Assembly: GCF_001598355.1 (NCBI RefSeq)
Contig: NZ_BCYU01000026.1
Coordinates: 1-55,614 of the forward strand
Length of the DNA: 55,614 nt
Origin: Sphingomonas asaccharolytica NBRC 15499
Lineage (GTDB): Bacteria > Pseudomonadota > Alphaproteobacteria > Sphingomonadales > Sphingomonadaceae
Reading direction: 5' to 3'
This document shows positions 43,916 to 52,507 of this stretch, piece after piece; within the stretch, counting starts at the first letter, position 1; every line of letters starts with the position of its first letter. Position numbers and translations under genes: made by a program. The notes below the pieces were generated by a model that made no database searches, was not told the origin of the DNA, and saw only the letters and a list, made by a program, of their open reading frames with translations.

Positions 43916-45921
43916 AGCGTGTACCCGAACTTTTCCACCCACGGTTCGAGCACCGGCAGGATCGGGTCGAGATGCGCGCGATATCGTTGCCACCTTCCGG
44001 CGGCGCGCCGGTAGATCGGCTCGGCTACCTGCGAATAGCTTGCGGTGGTGATCAGTCCACGCGCCTTGGCGGTGCGGGTGTGATCGAGCGCTTCCTCGTG
44101 CCAATCGAGCCCGAGGAAGTCGAATAGCGGCCGCACCTCACCTTCGACATCCTCGATCAGATGCTCGTAAACGATCGGATGCACGGCCAGCGGCAACAGC
44201 GAGCGTGCGGTTTCCCAATGACGAAAGGTGAGGTCGTAGAGATCCGCCGCGTCCTCGACCCGCAAGAAACTGGACGTCGCGGTGTTGAGCTTGAAATTGC
44301 TCATGAAGCAACTCAACACGACGTCGCAAGGATGGCGCAACGCGAGGATGAAGCGTGCCCGGGGGAACAGCCGCTGGATCAGCGGCGCCTCGTGGAGGAA
44401 CAAGGGCGACTTGTCGATTAGCAAGGTGCCGGGATCGAGCGGCTCGATTTTCTCCACTTCCTCGAAATAGCGTGCCCGGGCAGCGAGGATTCCCGTATCG
44501 TCGAGCTCCGGAATGGCGGCGAACCCGCCAATCGCCTCATCGACCAGATAGAGCGGCGGCTGCTCTTCGAGCACGGTCGTGCCTGGATGGCCCATCAGGA
44601 TGGTATCGAGCAACGTCGTGCCCGAGCGCGGGAAGCCGACGAGGAACACCGGATCGGGCCTTGCCGGCGCCGGATCGGCAGGGGACCAGCTCGCGAACCA
44701 TGCCGGGGTCATTGCGGCGATCTCCTGACTCAGCGCCTGACGATAAGCCTCGGCCTGCTTCAGTGGTTCGTCGGAACTGGCGGCATGGAGACGATTGGCC
44801 TCCGTGAACCAGTGAAACGCGGCGTCGGTCCGACCCAGCCGGTCCAGCAATGTCGCGCGGAGATGGGCAGTGCGTTCGGGCTCGACCGAGGCGGGTACCT
44901 CGGAGAGGCTGGCCAGCCCTTCCTCGAACCGTTTGGCGCGGCGATGATCGAGCGCACGCAGGAAACCGAGCGCCTCGATGCTCACCCCTTTCGCTTCCGC
45001 CTCGGCGATCAACGCGGGGAATTCCTCCTCGCGATTGGTGTGTTCATACTGAATCGCCAGGCCGAGCCACGCATCGTTCAGCGCCGGATCTCCCGCGATC
45101 GCGTTGCGATAGGCGGCTTCGGCATCATCGAGACGGTTCAACAGACCATATTCGACCGCCGCCTTGAACTGGAGGTTGGCGTTGACCGGGTCGCGCCCGA
45201 TCGCCTGTTCGAGCGCGGCGAGCGCGGCGCGATCGTCGCCCTCCTCCTTGAGCAGCACATAGAGATCGTGCAGCGGGCGGGCATCATCGGGAAAGTCGGC
45301 GGCCGCCTGGCGCAGCGTATCGGCCGCGTCCGCGCCCCGCCCGGCGGCGCGCAGCGCGGTGGCGAGATTGAGCCGGGTGGGAGCCGCGCGGGGGTCGAGC
45401 GCGACTGCGCGCTGCAACGCGTCGACACTGCGCTCGTCAGCCAGTGCCGCACGGGCATTGCCGAGATTGTTCCAGCTCTCGAAATCATCCGGCGCGCGCG
45501 CGACGACATAGTCGTACGCCTCGGCGGCTTCGCCGAACCGGTTCAAGGATTGCGCCAGGAAACCGCGATACCGCGCGACGCGCAATGTCGGGTCGGCAAA
45601 CGCCAAGTCACGCGTCGCCACGTCGAGCGCGCCGGCCAGATCGCCGGTTTCGGTCAGCACCGCGATGAGGTTGCAGGCAATCGTAACGTCGCTCGACCGG
45701 GCTTGATGCGCCGCGCGCAAATGCCGAGCCGAGCCCGGAACGTCCCCCGAACGGGCGAGCAGCATGCCAAGAAAGGCATTGAGCGCGACGATATCGCCGC
45801 CCTGCACCAGCGCGCCCTCGGCAAGGCGCCGCGCATTGGCGATATCGCCCGCCTGCGCCGCCGCCATCGCCTGCCGGATGACGTCGGCGGTCTGTTGATC
45901 AAGTGTATTTACGCTAGCCAC
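43912..45921 (-). CDS. TPR-containing sulfotransferase
   Basis: A 669-residue protein: TPR repeats cover about residues 10-395 (FGEAAEAYDYVVARAPDDFESWNNLGNARAAL is one clear unit) and a sulfotransferase domain follows (about 420-669). The 5'-phosphosulfate loop is VGFPRSGTTLLDTIL (430-437), and LEEQPP holds the likely catalytic glutamate. RFILALRHPCDVVLSCFM is the 3'-phosphate-binding strand with R529 and S537. The fold resembles protein-tyrosine sulfotransferases, with the TPR part likely to select the acceptor. The GTG start has no clear ribosome binding site. It is the first gene of a three-gene operon. Confidence 0.93.
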   Translation of the reverse strand: MASVNTLDQQTADVIRQAMAAAQAGDIANARRLAEGALVQGGDIVALNAFLGMLLARSGDVPGSARHLRAAHQARSSDVTIACNLIAVLTETGDLAGALDVATRDLAFADPTLRVARYRGFLAQSLNRFGEAAEAYDYVVARAPDDFESWNNLGNARAALADERSVDALQRAVALDPRAAPTRLNLATALRAAGRGADAADTLRQAAADFPDDARPLHDLYVLLKEEGDDRAALAALEQAIGRDPVNANLQFKAAVEYGLLNRLDDAEAAYRNAIAGDPALNDAWLGLAIQYEHTNREEEFPALIAEAEAKGVSIEALGFLRALDHRRAKRFEEGLASLSEVPASVEPERTAHLRATLLDRLGRTDAAFHWFTEANRLHAASSDEPLKQAEAYRQALSQEIAAMTPAWFASWSPADPAPARPDPVFLVGFPRSGTTLLDTILMGHPGTTVLEEQPPLYLVDEAIGGFAAIPELDDTGILAARARYFEEVEKIEPLDPGTLLIDKSPLFLHEAPLIQRLFPRARFILALRHPCDVVLSCFMSNFKLNTATSSFLRVEDAADLYDLTFRHWETARSLLPLAVHPIVYEHLIEDVEGEVRPLFDFLGLDWHEEALDHTRTAKARGLITTASYSQVAEPIYRRAAGRWQRYRAHLDPILPVLEPWVEKFGYTL

Positions 45922-45928
45922 CGCGATT

Positions 45929-45956
45929 GTTGTAACCCTGCTCCGGCGTCTTGCAA
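45929..45956 (-). promoter_or_regulatory. Candidate promoter giving a leaderless sulfotransferase mRNA
   Basis: On the minus strand TTGCAA (45951-45956), 16 bases, then TACAAC (45929-45934) lie before the GTG start codon at 45921. Only seven bases separate the -10-like box from the start codon, so the transcript would begin at or beside the GTG. Both boxes match four of six consensus bases, so this is tentative. Confidence 0.3.
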
Positions 45957-45984
45957 TCCGGTTTCGGTTTGTTCTCCGTGCACG

Positions 45985-46017
45985 AAAAAGGCGGCCGATC
46001 CGAGGATCAGCCGCCCT
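45985..46017 (-). terminator. Intrinsic terminator of the third TonB receptor
   Basis: On the minus strand GGCGGCTGATCC and GGATCGGCCGCC pair around a short loop, and TTTTT follows. It lies about 25 bp after the receptor stop and before the sulfotransferase operon, so the operon needs its own promoter or read-through. Confidence 0.88.
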
Positions 46018-46039
46018 TCGTTGCAGGTCGAAACCCGAC

Positions 46040-49000
46040 TTAGAAGTCGAGCGTCACACCGGCGAACAGATACCGCCCCAGCGCGTCATAGACCGCCGGA
46101 TAGGTGTTGCCGTTGCAAGGACCGGTCGGGCACAGGTTCGAGCCGTCGCGGTTGCCGTTGCCGCTGGTGACGAACGGCGGCTGCTTGTCGAACACATTGT
46201 TGACGCCAAGCCGGAAGTTGAAGCTCTTACCCACGTTCGCGGTGATAGCGAGGTCGATATAGCTGTACGGCTTGAGGTGCAGACCCGGGTTGTAATTGAA
46301 CGCCCCGTGCAGCGCTTGGTAGCTTGTCAGCGTCTCCGCCTTGACTGGGCCGATATAACGCCATTGCGCAGAGAAGCCGAGACCCATCGGAGTCTGCCAG
46401 GTCAGGCGAGCCTTGTGCCGCCAGCGCGGCATCGGCGAGCCGGCGTCGGTCGTGCCGCCCTTGCTGCAAGTCGGACCATAGAGGCCGGCGCAGTCATAGG
46501 GCTGGGTTACGCCCGAGCTCACCTTGTATGAGTCGAGATAGGTACCGATGAAGGTCGCCGAGAGGCTGCCAAGGCCACCGATCGGCTGGTTGTACGACCC
46601 GTTGACCTCGACACCGCGGGTTTCCTGCGTTCCCAGGTTGCTCGGCAAGTCGACGACATAACCGTTCGGGCTAAGCCAGAGCGATCCCGCCGTGTCGCGG
46701 TGGACCAGGCTGCACGACACCGGGGTGAAGGTCGCGGTGGCGTTGGTGACGCAGTCCGCCAGCAACGAATCCGGACCCGCCGAGCGGATCGCATTCTTGA
46801 TCTTGATGTCGAACCAATCGACCGACAGCGCGAAGCGCGGCAGGAAGCGCGGCTGGAGCACGATACCGACCGACTTGGTCGTCGCCTTTTCCGGGGTCAG
46901 CGTCGGAACGCCGCCGATCAGGCCGTTATACTGGCCGGCCGGGTTGGACGCCGTCTTCTGATTAACCCGCAGCCCTTGCGCGAGGCAACCGTAATTGGTC
47001 GCCGTGATCACCACGCCTGCGCAAGGATCCTTCGAACCGTCGAGCGCGACCGTCTGAGTCGCGAACAGCTCCTGGATGTTCGGCGCACGCGCCGCGCGGT
47101 TATACGACCCGCGGAACTTGATGTCGCGGATCGGCGCGAAATCGACGCCGATCTTGTAGGTGTCGGTCTTATAGGTGTTGTCGGACGTCGTCTTGTAGGA
47201 CGAGTAACGATAACCGGCGCTGAGGGTCAGGTTGTAGAAGAAGCTATCCTGGACCAGCGGAACCTGCGTTTCGCCGAAGAACTCGTAGACGTGGAAGCCG
47301 CCCTTGATCGGCAAGGTCGCGCCGCCTTGGCCGGTCAGATCTCCAGTCTGGAATTCCTGGTCGGTCTGCAGGTCGAGCGTCTCGTTACGGTATTCGAAAC
47401 CAACGTTCACGCCGATGCCGTCAGTTGCCCATGGCGTCTTGAGGCCGTATTCGCCGAGCCGGCCGGTGAACGACACGTCGGCAATCTGCTCCGTGGTCTG
47501 ACCGCGCTGGAAGCCGGTCGCCGACAGATACTTGACCGACGCCGCACTCGCCGCCCCTGCGCCGCCGAACACGTTATAGGGGACGCAGTTGGGATCGGTT
47601 CCATCGCGCACCGACCGGCAGATCGGCGTGCCGCCGGGACCGGCGACAACGTCGAGCGCCCTTTGCAAGCGGGCAACCGAGAATTCATTGGTATAGACCT
47701 GCGAATAGACGGTCTTGCCGTATTGGTAATAAGCGTCGTACGACCACGCCTTGCCCAGATCGCCCTTGGTCCCAAGCACGGCGCGATAATTGGTGTGTCG
47801 CAGATCGGCGTTACGCGAGCCGCCTTCCACATTGCGCCGCAATAGCTGGAAGAACCCCTTGTTGTAGGTCGCACCGGTGACCGGGTCGATATAGGTAAGG
47901 GGCGCTCCGCCCGGGCCGGGAGTGCCGTTCGTACCATCATTGTACGGCGCACCAGCTGCCAGCGGGAAGCCGCCGAGCTCGCCATTGATCAGGTTCTCAT
48001 CGGCGCAAATGACGCCCGCCTGGGTAGCGGACATCAGCGGGTTGCGGCCTCCACCCGCCGCGTTTCCGGGTGCGCCGCAATTGATCGTCAGCGTATTGCC
48101 GAAATCGCCCGATGCCGCGATCTGCGCATTGGTGCGGTCGTCCATGAACATGAATTCGAGATACGGCTTGATCGCGTCGCTGATTTCGTAGTTCGCGAAC
48201 AGACCGGCCGTGTAGCGCTCGTCGTCGCGCTGATAATAATTGGTCGGCGCGAAATTGTAGAGGCTGGTCGAATTGGCGAAGCCGCCATTCGGCTTGAAGG
48301 TGAAGATCGTCGACGTACCGCCGGCGAAGACGACCGCATTACCATTATCCGAGGTCGCCGAGCCGCCGCAACGCGGCACGCCCTTGGTCGTGTTCTGAAG
48401 CACGCAGGCGGAATAATCGCGATTGGCCTGAACGACCGGGTTCACCTTGCGATAACCGAAATAGACCACCGCATGACCGCGATCGTCGTCGAAGCCCGAA
48501 CCGATCGACATCGTGCCGTCAAACTGGCCGCCATCCGCGGACGGGCCGGTCGGATAGCCGTAGCCCGACAGACCCTGCCCCTGACGGTCGTTAAGCAGCG
48601 GCGTCAGGAACTTGTCGCGGTTATCGTGCTGGTAGAAGCTGTATTGGCCATCGAACCGGACACCGGTGAAGTTGGTGTCCATGATGAAGTTGACGACGCC
48701 CGCAACCGCGTCCGCGCCATAGGTCGACGAGGCGCCGCCGGTCAGCACTTCGACGCGCTTGATCATCGAGGCCGGAAGGATGTTGATGTCGGCCGCCGAA
48801 CCGCTGGTGGGGCTCGGATCGCCCGGCAGCAGGCGGCGTCCGTTGACCAGCGTCAGGGTACGCGTGGTGCCGAGACCGCGAAGGTCGATCGTCGCCGTGC
48901 CGTCCGCGCCATTGGAGAGCGAAGACGCCTGGCTGGCGAACACCGACGGCAAGGTGTTGAGCAGATCCTCGACCCGGCCCGTGCCCTGCAGCTTGAGATC

Positions 49001-49246
49001 TTCGTTGTTGACGACGGTCACCGGCGCGACCGACGTGATGTTGGCCGACTGCGGAATGCGCGAGCCGGTAATGACGATGTCCCGGTCCGGGGCCGCATCC
49101 GTTTGCGGATTCGCCGGCAAGCCAGCCGGTGCATCCGGAGCCGGCGTGGTCTGGGCGAAAGCCGGAGTAGCGAAGAGCGCCACGCCGAGCACGAGCGGAG
49201 CTGCGCCGCCACGCAGCGCGTTCTTGGTCCTGTTGGTCAACCCCAT
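46040..49246 (-). CDS. TonB-dependent receptor, large-barrel type
   Basis: A 1068-residue receptor: signal peptide MGLTNRTKNALRGGAAPLVL through ATPAFA-Q, an Ala/Pro linker, then DIVITGSRIPQSAN, LKLQGTGRVEDLLNTLPSVFASQ, IDLRGLGTTRTLTLVNGRRL and GGASSTYGADAVAGVVNFI in the plug. The barrel ends YLFAGVTLDF. It is a paralogue of the receptor at 35437, longer by about 84 residues. A cysteine-bearing loop (SACVLQNTTKGVPRCGGS, about residues 285-302) lies in the barrel part. GGAAGGAA precedes the ATG. It is immediately upstream of the sulfotransferase operon. The ligand is unknown. Confidence 0.95.
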   Translation of the reverse strand: MGLTNRTKNALRGGAAPLVLGVALFATPAFAQTTPAPDAPAGLPANPQTDAAPDRDIVITGSRIPQSANITSVAPVTVVNNEDLKLQGTGRVEDLLNTLPSVFASQASSLSNGADGTATIDLRGLGTTRTLTLVNGRRLLPGDPSPTSGSAADINILPASMIKRVEVLTGGASSTYGADAVAGVVNFIMDTNFTGVRFDGQYSFYQHDNRDKFLTPLLNDRQGQGLSGYGYPTGPSADGGQFDGTMSIGSGFDDDRGHAVVYFGYRKVNPVVQANRDYSACVLQNTTKGVPRCGGSATSDNGNAVVFAGGTSTIFTFKPNGGFANSTSLYNFAPTNYYQRDDERYTAGLFANYEISDAIKPYLEFMFMDDRTNAQIAASGDFGNTLTINCGAPGNAAGGGRNPLMSATQAGVICADENLINGELGGFPLAAGAPYNDGTNGTPGPGGAPLTYIDPVTGATYNKGFFQLLRRNVEGGSRNADLRHTNYRAVLGTKGDLGKAWSYDAYYQYGKTVYSQVYTNEFSVARLQRALDVVAGPGGTPICRSVRDGTDPNCVPYNVFGGAGAASAASVKYLSATGFQRGQTTEQIADVSFTGRLGEYGLKTPWATDGIGVNVGFEYRNETLDLQTDQEFQTGDLTGQGGATLPIKGGFHVYEFFGETQVPLVQDSFFYNLTLSAGYRYSSYKTTSDNTYKTDTYKIGVDFAPIRDIKFRGSYNRAARAPNIQELFATQTVALDGSKDPCAGVVITATNYGCLAQGLRVNQKTASNPAGQYNGLIGGVPTLTPEKATTKSVGIVLQPRFLPRFALSVDWFDIKIKNAIRSAGPDSLLADCVTNATATFTPVSCSLVHRDTAGSLWLSPNGYVVDLPSNLGTQETRGVEVNGSYNQPIGGLGSLSATFIGTYLDSYKVSSGVTQPYDCAGLYGPTCSKGGTTDAGSPMPRWRHKARLTWQTPMGLGFSAQWRYIGPVKAETLTSYQALHGAFNYNPGLHLKPYSYIDLAITANVGKSFNFRLGVNNVFDKQPPFVTSGNGNRDGSNLCPTGPCNGNTYPAVYDALGRYLFAGVTLDF

Positions 49247-49425
49247 TTCCTTCCCGATTCTGACGCTCTGATTTCCCCGCCATTTTTCTTCCCAATGGCT
49301 AGGGCACGTCTATCGTTATGTACTTGCAACGACTGCGGCCGCTTGTAAACGCGCAGAAAGCGCCGAAAGATAATCAACTGTCCGAGTGTAGCGCCGTTGC
49401 AACACTCGATATCGGGGGGAAGGCG

Positions 49426-49947
49426 ATGCCGAGAAGCCTCAACAAAGCTGCGGTCGTCACAGCCATAGTGCTCATGGCCACTGCAGCCGACGCGCGCGAC
49501 GAGATCAAGCCGCGCGCCAAACTGCTGCAACAGACGCTCGATTGCATCGCGATCAAGGCCGACGCCGAACGGCTGGCTTGCTACGATCGAACTGTGACCG
49601 CGCTCGGCAAAGGCGAGGAGACGCACGAGATCGTCGTCAGCGATCGCGAACAGATGCGTGAGACGCGACGTTCGCTGTTCGGTTTCCGCCTGCCCTCGCT
49701 GTTCGGCGGCAAGGATGACGGCGAACTCGATCGGATCGAGACGACGATCTCCAGCGTATCGCGGTCTTATGACGGCGGCCTGGTCCTGGCCGTCGACGGC
49801 GGAGCACAATGGGTGCAAGTCGACTCCCGCGCGATCGTCGGCAAGATTCGTCCAGGCGACAAAGTGACGATCAGCCGCGGCACGATGGGCGCCTATTTCG
49901 CGACGCTTGCGGGCCGGCCATCGTTCAAGGTGCAACGTCGCGAGTAA
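49426..49947 (+). CDS. Secreted protein of unknown function
   Basis: A 173-residue protein with a signal peptide (MPRSLNKAAVVTAIVLMATAADA-RDE). The segment LLQQTLDCIAIKADAERLACYDRTVTAL, with two cysteines, is common among small periplasmic proteins of sphingomonads. A FGFRLPSLFGGKDD stretch follows, then strands (ISSVSRSYDGGLVLAVDGGAQWVQVD, GKIRPGDKVTISRG). I do not recognise a known function. The ATG has GGGGGGAAGG before it. It is divergent from the TonB receptor (179 bp between) and convergent with the M23 gene, only 7 bp away. Confidence 0.82.
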   Translation: MPRSLNKAAVVTAIVLMATAADARDEIKPRAKLLQQTLDCIAIKADAERLACYDRTVTALGKGEETHEIVVSDREQMRETRRSLFGFRLPSLFGGKDDGELDRIETTISSVSRSYDGGLVLAVDGGAQWVQVDSRAIVGKIRPGDKVTISRGTMGAYFATLAGRPSFKVQRRE

Positions 49948-49954
49948 GTGCTGG

Positions 49955-50887
49955 TCACGGCTCGGCGCGTAATACCCCCGGCATCGGCCCCGCAACCAGC
50001 AGCGGATCGATCTTCGCATTGCGCCAGCGCAGGCTCCAATGGAGATGCGCCCCGGTCACGCGCCCGGTCGCGCCGGAAAACGCGACGATCTGCCCTCGCT
50101 TCACCGCCTGGCCAGGTGTCACGACAATCCGGGACAGGTGCATCAACGCGCTGTTGAGGCCCATGCCATGGTCGATCATCAACAGATTGCCTTCGAGCAG
50201 GAAGGGATGATCGGAGGCCAGGATGACGACGCCGTCGGCCGGCGCCAGCACTGGGGTTCCCGCCGGCACCGCGACATCGGTGCCCGAATGGTACGATCCC
50301 GCCTCGCCGTTGCGATAGATACGCTGCGATCCGAACAGGGTCGAAATACGCCCGGTCGCCGGCCACATGAACGGCTGGCGCCACCCCACCGACCCCGTAT
50401 CCTGCCGCCGCGCTGCGTTGATCTGGGCGATTTCGGCCGGACGCAATTTCTCGAATTGCGGCATCGGCACGGGATATTTGGGCAAGGTCGACAGGCGCGA
50501 TATGTCCCACGCCCGTGGATTGATCGTCAGCGTGCGCGAGAGCGAGCGGCCATCGTCCAGCGTCGCGGTCACGGTCGCCGCCGGCCCGGCATCGCGGTCG
50601 AACGCGATCACGAAGCTGCCGTCGGGCGCCACCGGCACGTCATCGCCATTGAAACTGACCCGCCGGGCCCCGGCCGGCGCGGTGCCGATCAGCAGGCCGC
50701 CCTGGATCATGCTGCCCTTGAAGCTGAAATCGCCGAGCGGGACCGTCGGCATGCGTGACGCGGGCGGCGGCGGTGTGGTGACGACCACAGGCGTGGGACG
50801 CGTGGCGGGCGGCGAGCCCGGCTCGACGCAGCTACCCAGCACGGTCAACGCGGCGAGGCCGAGGACCCAGCGCCGCGCGCGCCTCAC
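49955..50887 (-). CDS. M23 family peptidase lipoprotein
   Basis: A 310-residue lipoprotein with lipobox VLGSC (C20) followed by a proline-rich linker (about 22-50). The C-terminal M23 domain has SYHSGTDVAVPAGTPVLAPADGVVI with H200 and D204, NSALMHLSRIVV (H250), and GAHLHWSL with H281 and H283. These are the zinc and catalytic residues of an active murein DD-endopeptidase. It would act on the cell wall in the periplasm. The start is GTG, which overlaps the TGA of the DUF2093 gene (50884-50887). It is the distal gene of that pair. Confidence 0.94.
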   Translation of the reverse strand: MRRARRWVLGLAALTVLGSCVEPGSPPATRPTPVVVTTPPPPASRMPTVPLGDFSFKGSMIQGGLLIGTAPAGARRVSFNGDDVPVAPDGSFVIAFDRDAGPAATVTATLDDGRSLSRTLTINPRAWDISRLSTLPKYPVPMPQFEKLRPAEIAQINAARRQDTGSVGWRQPFMWPATGRISTLFGSQRIYRNGEAGSYHSGTDVAVPAGTPVLAPADGVVILASDHPFLLEGNLLMIDHGMGLNSALMHLSRIVVTPGQAVKRGQIVAFSGATGRVTGAHLHWSLRWRNAKIDPLLVAGPMPGVLRAEP

Positions 50888-51084
50888 TTCCGTCCTTCAG
50901 CCTCTAGCGCGAGGTCGGCGCTGGCATAGGCTTCCTGTCGCGCGACACTCCAATAACGCAGATCGTCGAGCGCGATCGGCACGCCCGATATTGCGCAGGT
51001 AACATGGCCGCCCGGCACCAGCACGCGAAAGCCATTGGCCATATAGTGGAGGCGCGCCGGCCGATCGGTATTGGACATCAGCAT
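50884..51084 (-). CDS. DUF2093 family protein
   Basis: A 66-residue protein: RPARLHYMANGFRVLVPGGHVTCAISGVPIALDDLRYWSVARQEAYASADLAL. This is the DUF2093 domain, a short alphaproteobacterial family with no known function, with GxxVxCAxxG...I.L..LRYW. AGGA lies eight bases before the ATG at 51084; a second ATG two codons later is possible. Its stop overlaps the M23 start, so the peptidase is coupled to it. xseA lies upstream on the same strand. Confidence 0.88.
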   Translation of the reverse strand: MLMSNTDRPARLHYMANGFRVLVPGGHVTCAISGVPIALDDLRYWSVARQEAYASADLALEAEGRK

Positions 51085-51133
51085 TGCAGCGATCCTCTAA
51101 ATCTCAAAAAAGTCAGGCCGGCCCCGCCTATTG

Positions 51134-52507
51134 TTACAGCAAAGTCGGCTGTTCCGGCTTGTCCTTTACATATGCTTTGCCGCCCGCACCCTCAACCCGC
51201 GCTGCAACGTCACCATCACCAAAATGGAGCACCAATGCGCCGGCCTTGCGCGCCGCCGCCGCGCTGGTCAGCACGCCACCCGTCTTCGCCTCGACCCAGG
51301 CATAGCCGCGGTCGAGCACGTGGCTGGGATTGAGCGCCTCAACCAGTTTCCAGGCGCCCGCCAACCGATCGCGCGCCGCCGACAGACGTTGCGCCAGCAT
51401 CGCCGGCCGCAACGCCCCGGCGCTACGGTCGAGCTGGCCGCGCGCCAGCGTGATGCGCCGTTCGAGCGCGCGGTCGAGCCGCTGCGCATTGTCGTCGGCA
51501 CGCTGGCGCTGCGGCCCCAGTAACGCGTCGCGTTTGGGCAGCAACCGCGCTAACCCGTCGCTCTGCTCGCGCCCACGCTCGACATAGCGCCAGGCGCACC
51601 GCTCGGCGCGTTGCGCGTACGAATCGAGCCCCAGCCGCAAGTCGGCGAGCACCGGCACCGCGATTTCGGCCGCCGCGGTCGGCGTCGGCGCGCGCAGATC
51701 GGCGGCGTGGTCGGATAGGCTGGTATCGGTTTCGTGCCCCACGGCCGAGATCAGCGGGATCGAGCAAGCGGCGATCGCCCGGACCACCACTTCCTCGTTG
51801 AATGCCCATAAATCCTCGACCGACCCGCCACCACGCGCGACGATGATAAGGTCGGGACGCGGTACCGGCCCGCCCGGCGCGATGGCGTCGAACCCGGCGA
51901 TCGCCGCGGCGACGTCGCGCGCTGCGCCGTCGCCCTGCACCTTGACCGGCCACACCAGGACATGCGTCGGGCAGCGATCGGCGAGGCGGTGCAGGATGTC
52001 GCGGATCACGGCGCCCGTCGGCGAGGTCACGACGCCGATCACCTTCGGCATGAAGGGCAGCGGCTTCTTGCGGCTCTGGTCGAACAGCCCTTCCGCGCCC
52101 AATTGCGCCTTGAGCTTTTCAAGCAGCGCCATCAGCGCGCCCTCGCCCGCCAGCTCCATGCGGTCGACGACGATCTGGTATTTGGACCGGCCGGGATAAG
52201 TGGTCAGCTTGCCGCTGACGATCACTTCGATCCCGTCCTGTGGGCTGAACGGGATCAATGCCGCCTGCCCTTTCCACATCACGCCGTCGATGACGGCCTG
52301 GTCGTCCTTGAGGCTCAGATAGCAATGGCCCGAAGCAGCGCGCTTCCATCCGGAAATCTCGCCGCGCAAGCGCACGCGGCCGAATTCGCCCTCGACCATC
52401 CGCTTCAACCGTCCCGATAGTTCGGACACGCTTTCGGCGGCGGAATTGTCGCCGGGCATGGCCTCGGCTACCAGCCGCGGCGAATCTTCTGGAAAAGGGT
52501 CGGGCAT
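51134..52507 (-). CDS. xseA: Exodeoxyribonuclease VII large subunit
   Basis: XseA (457 residues) is the catalytic subunit of exonuclease VII, which degrades single-stranded DNA. The N-terminal OB domain (about 25-110) has [33 protein letters not shown]. The nuclease domain has [46 protein letters not shown] and [29 protein letters not shown] coiled coil and the C-terminal strand VLDRGYAWV follow. I chose the ATG at 52507 ([16 protein letters not shown]), whose AGGA lies six bases upstream inside purD. The start overlaps the purD start on the other strand by two bases. Confidence 0.95.
   Translation of the reverse strand: MPDPFPEDSPRLVAEAMPGDNSAAESVSELSGRLKRMVEGEFGRVRLRGEISGWKRAASGHCYLSLKDDQAVIDGVMWKGQAALIPFSPQDGIEVIVSGKLTTYPGRSKYQIVVDRMELAGEGALMALLEKLKAQLGAEGLFDQSRKKPLPFMPKVIGVVTSPTGAVIRDILHRLADRCPTHVLVWPVKVQGDGAARDVAAAIAGFDAIAPGGPVPRPDLIIVARGGGSVEDLWAFNEEVVVRAIAACSIPLISAVGHETDTSLSDHAADLRAPTPTAAAEIAVPVLADLRLGLDSYAQRAERCAWRYVERGREQSDGLARLLPKRDALLGPQRQRADDNAQRLDRALERRITLARGQLDRSAGALRPAMLAQRLSAARDRLAGAWKLVEALNPSHVLDRGYAWVEAKTGGVLTSAAAARKAGALVLHFGDGDVAARVEGAGGKAYVKDKPEQPTLL

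Noticed and set aside
35437..49246. Mobile island carrying the TonB receptor and sulfotransferase genes
   Set aside because: I see no integrase, transposase, tRNA gene, direct repeats at the edges or change in base composition that would support transfer.
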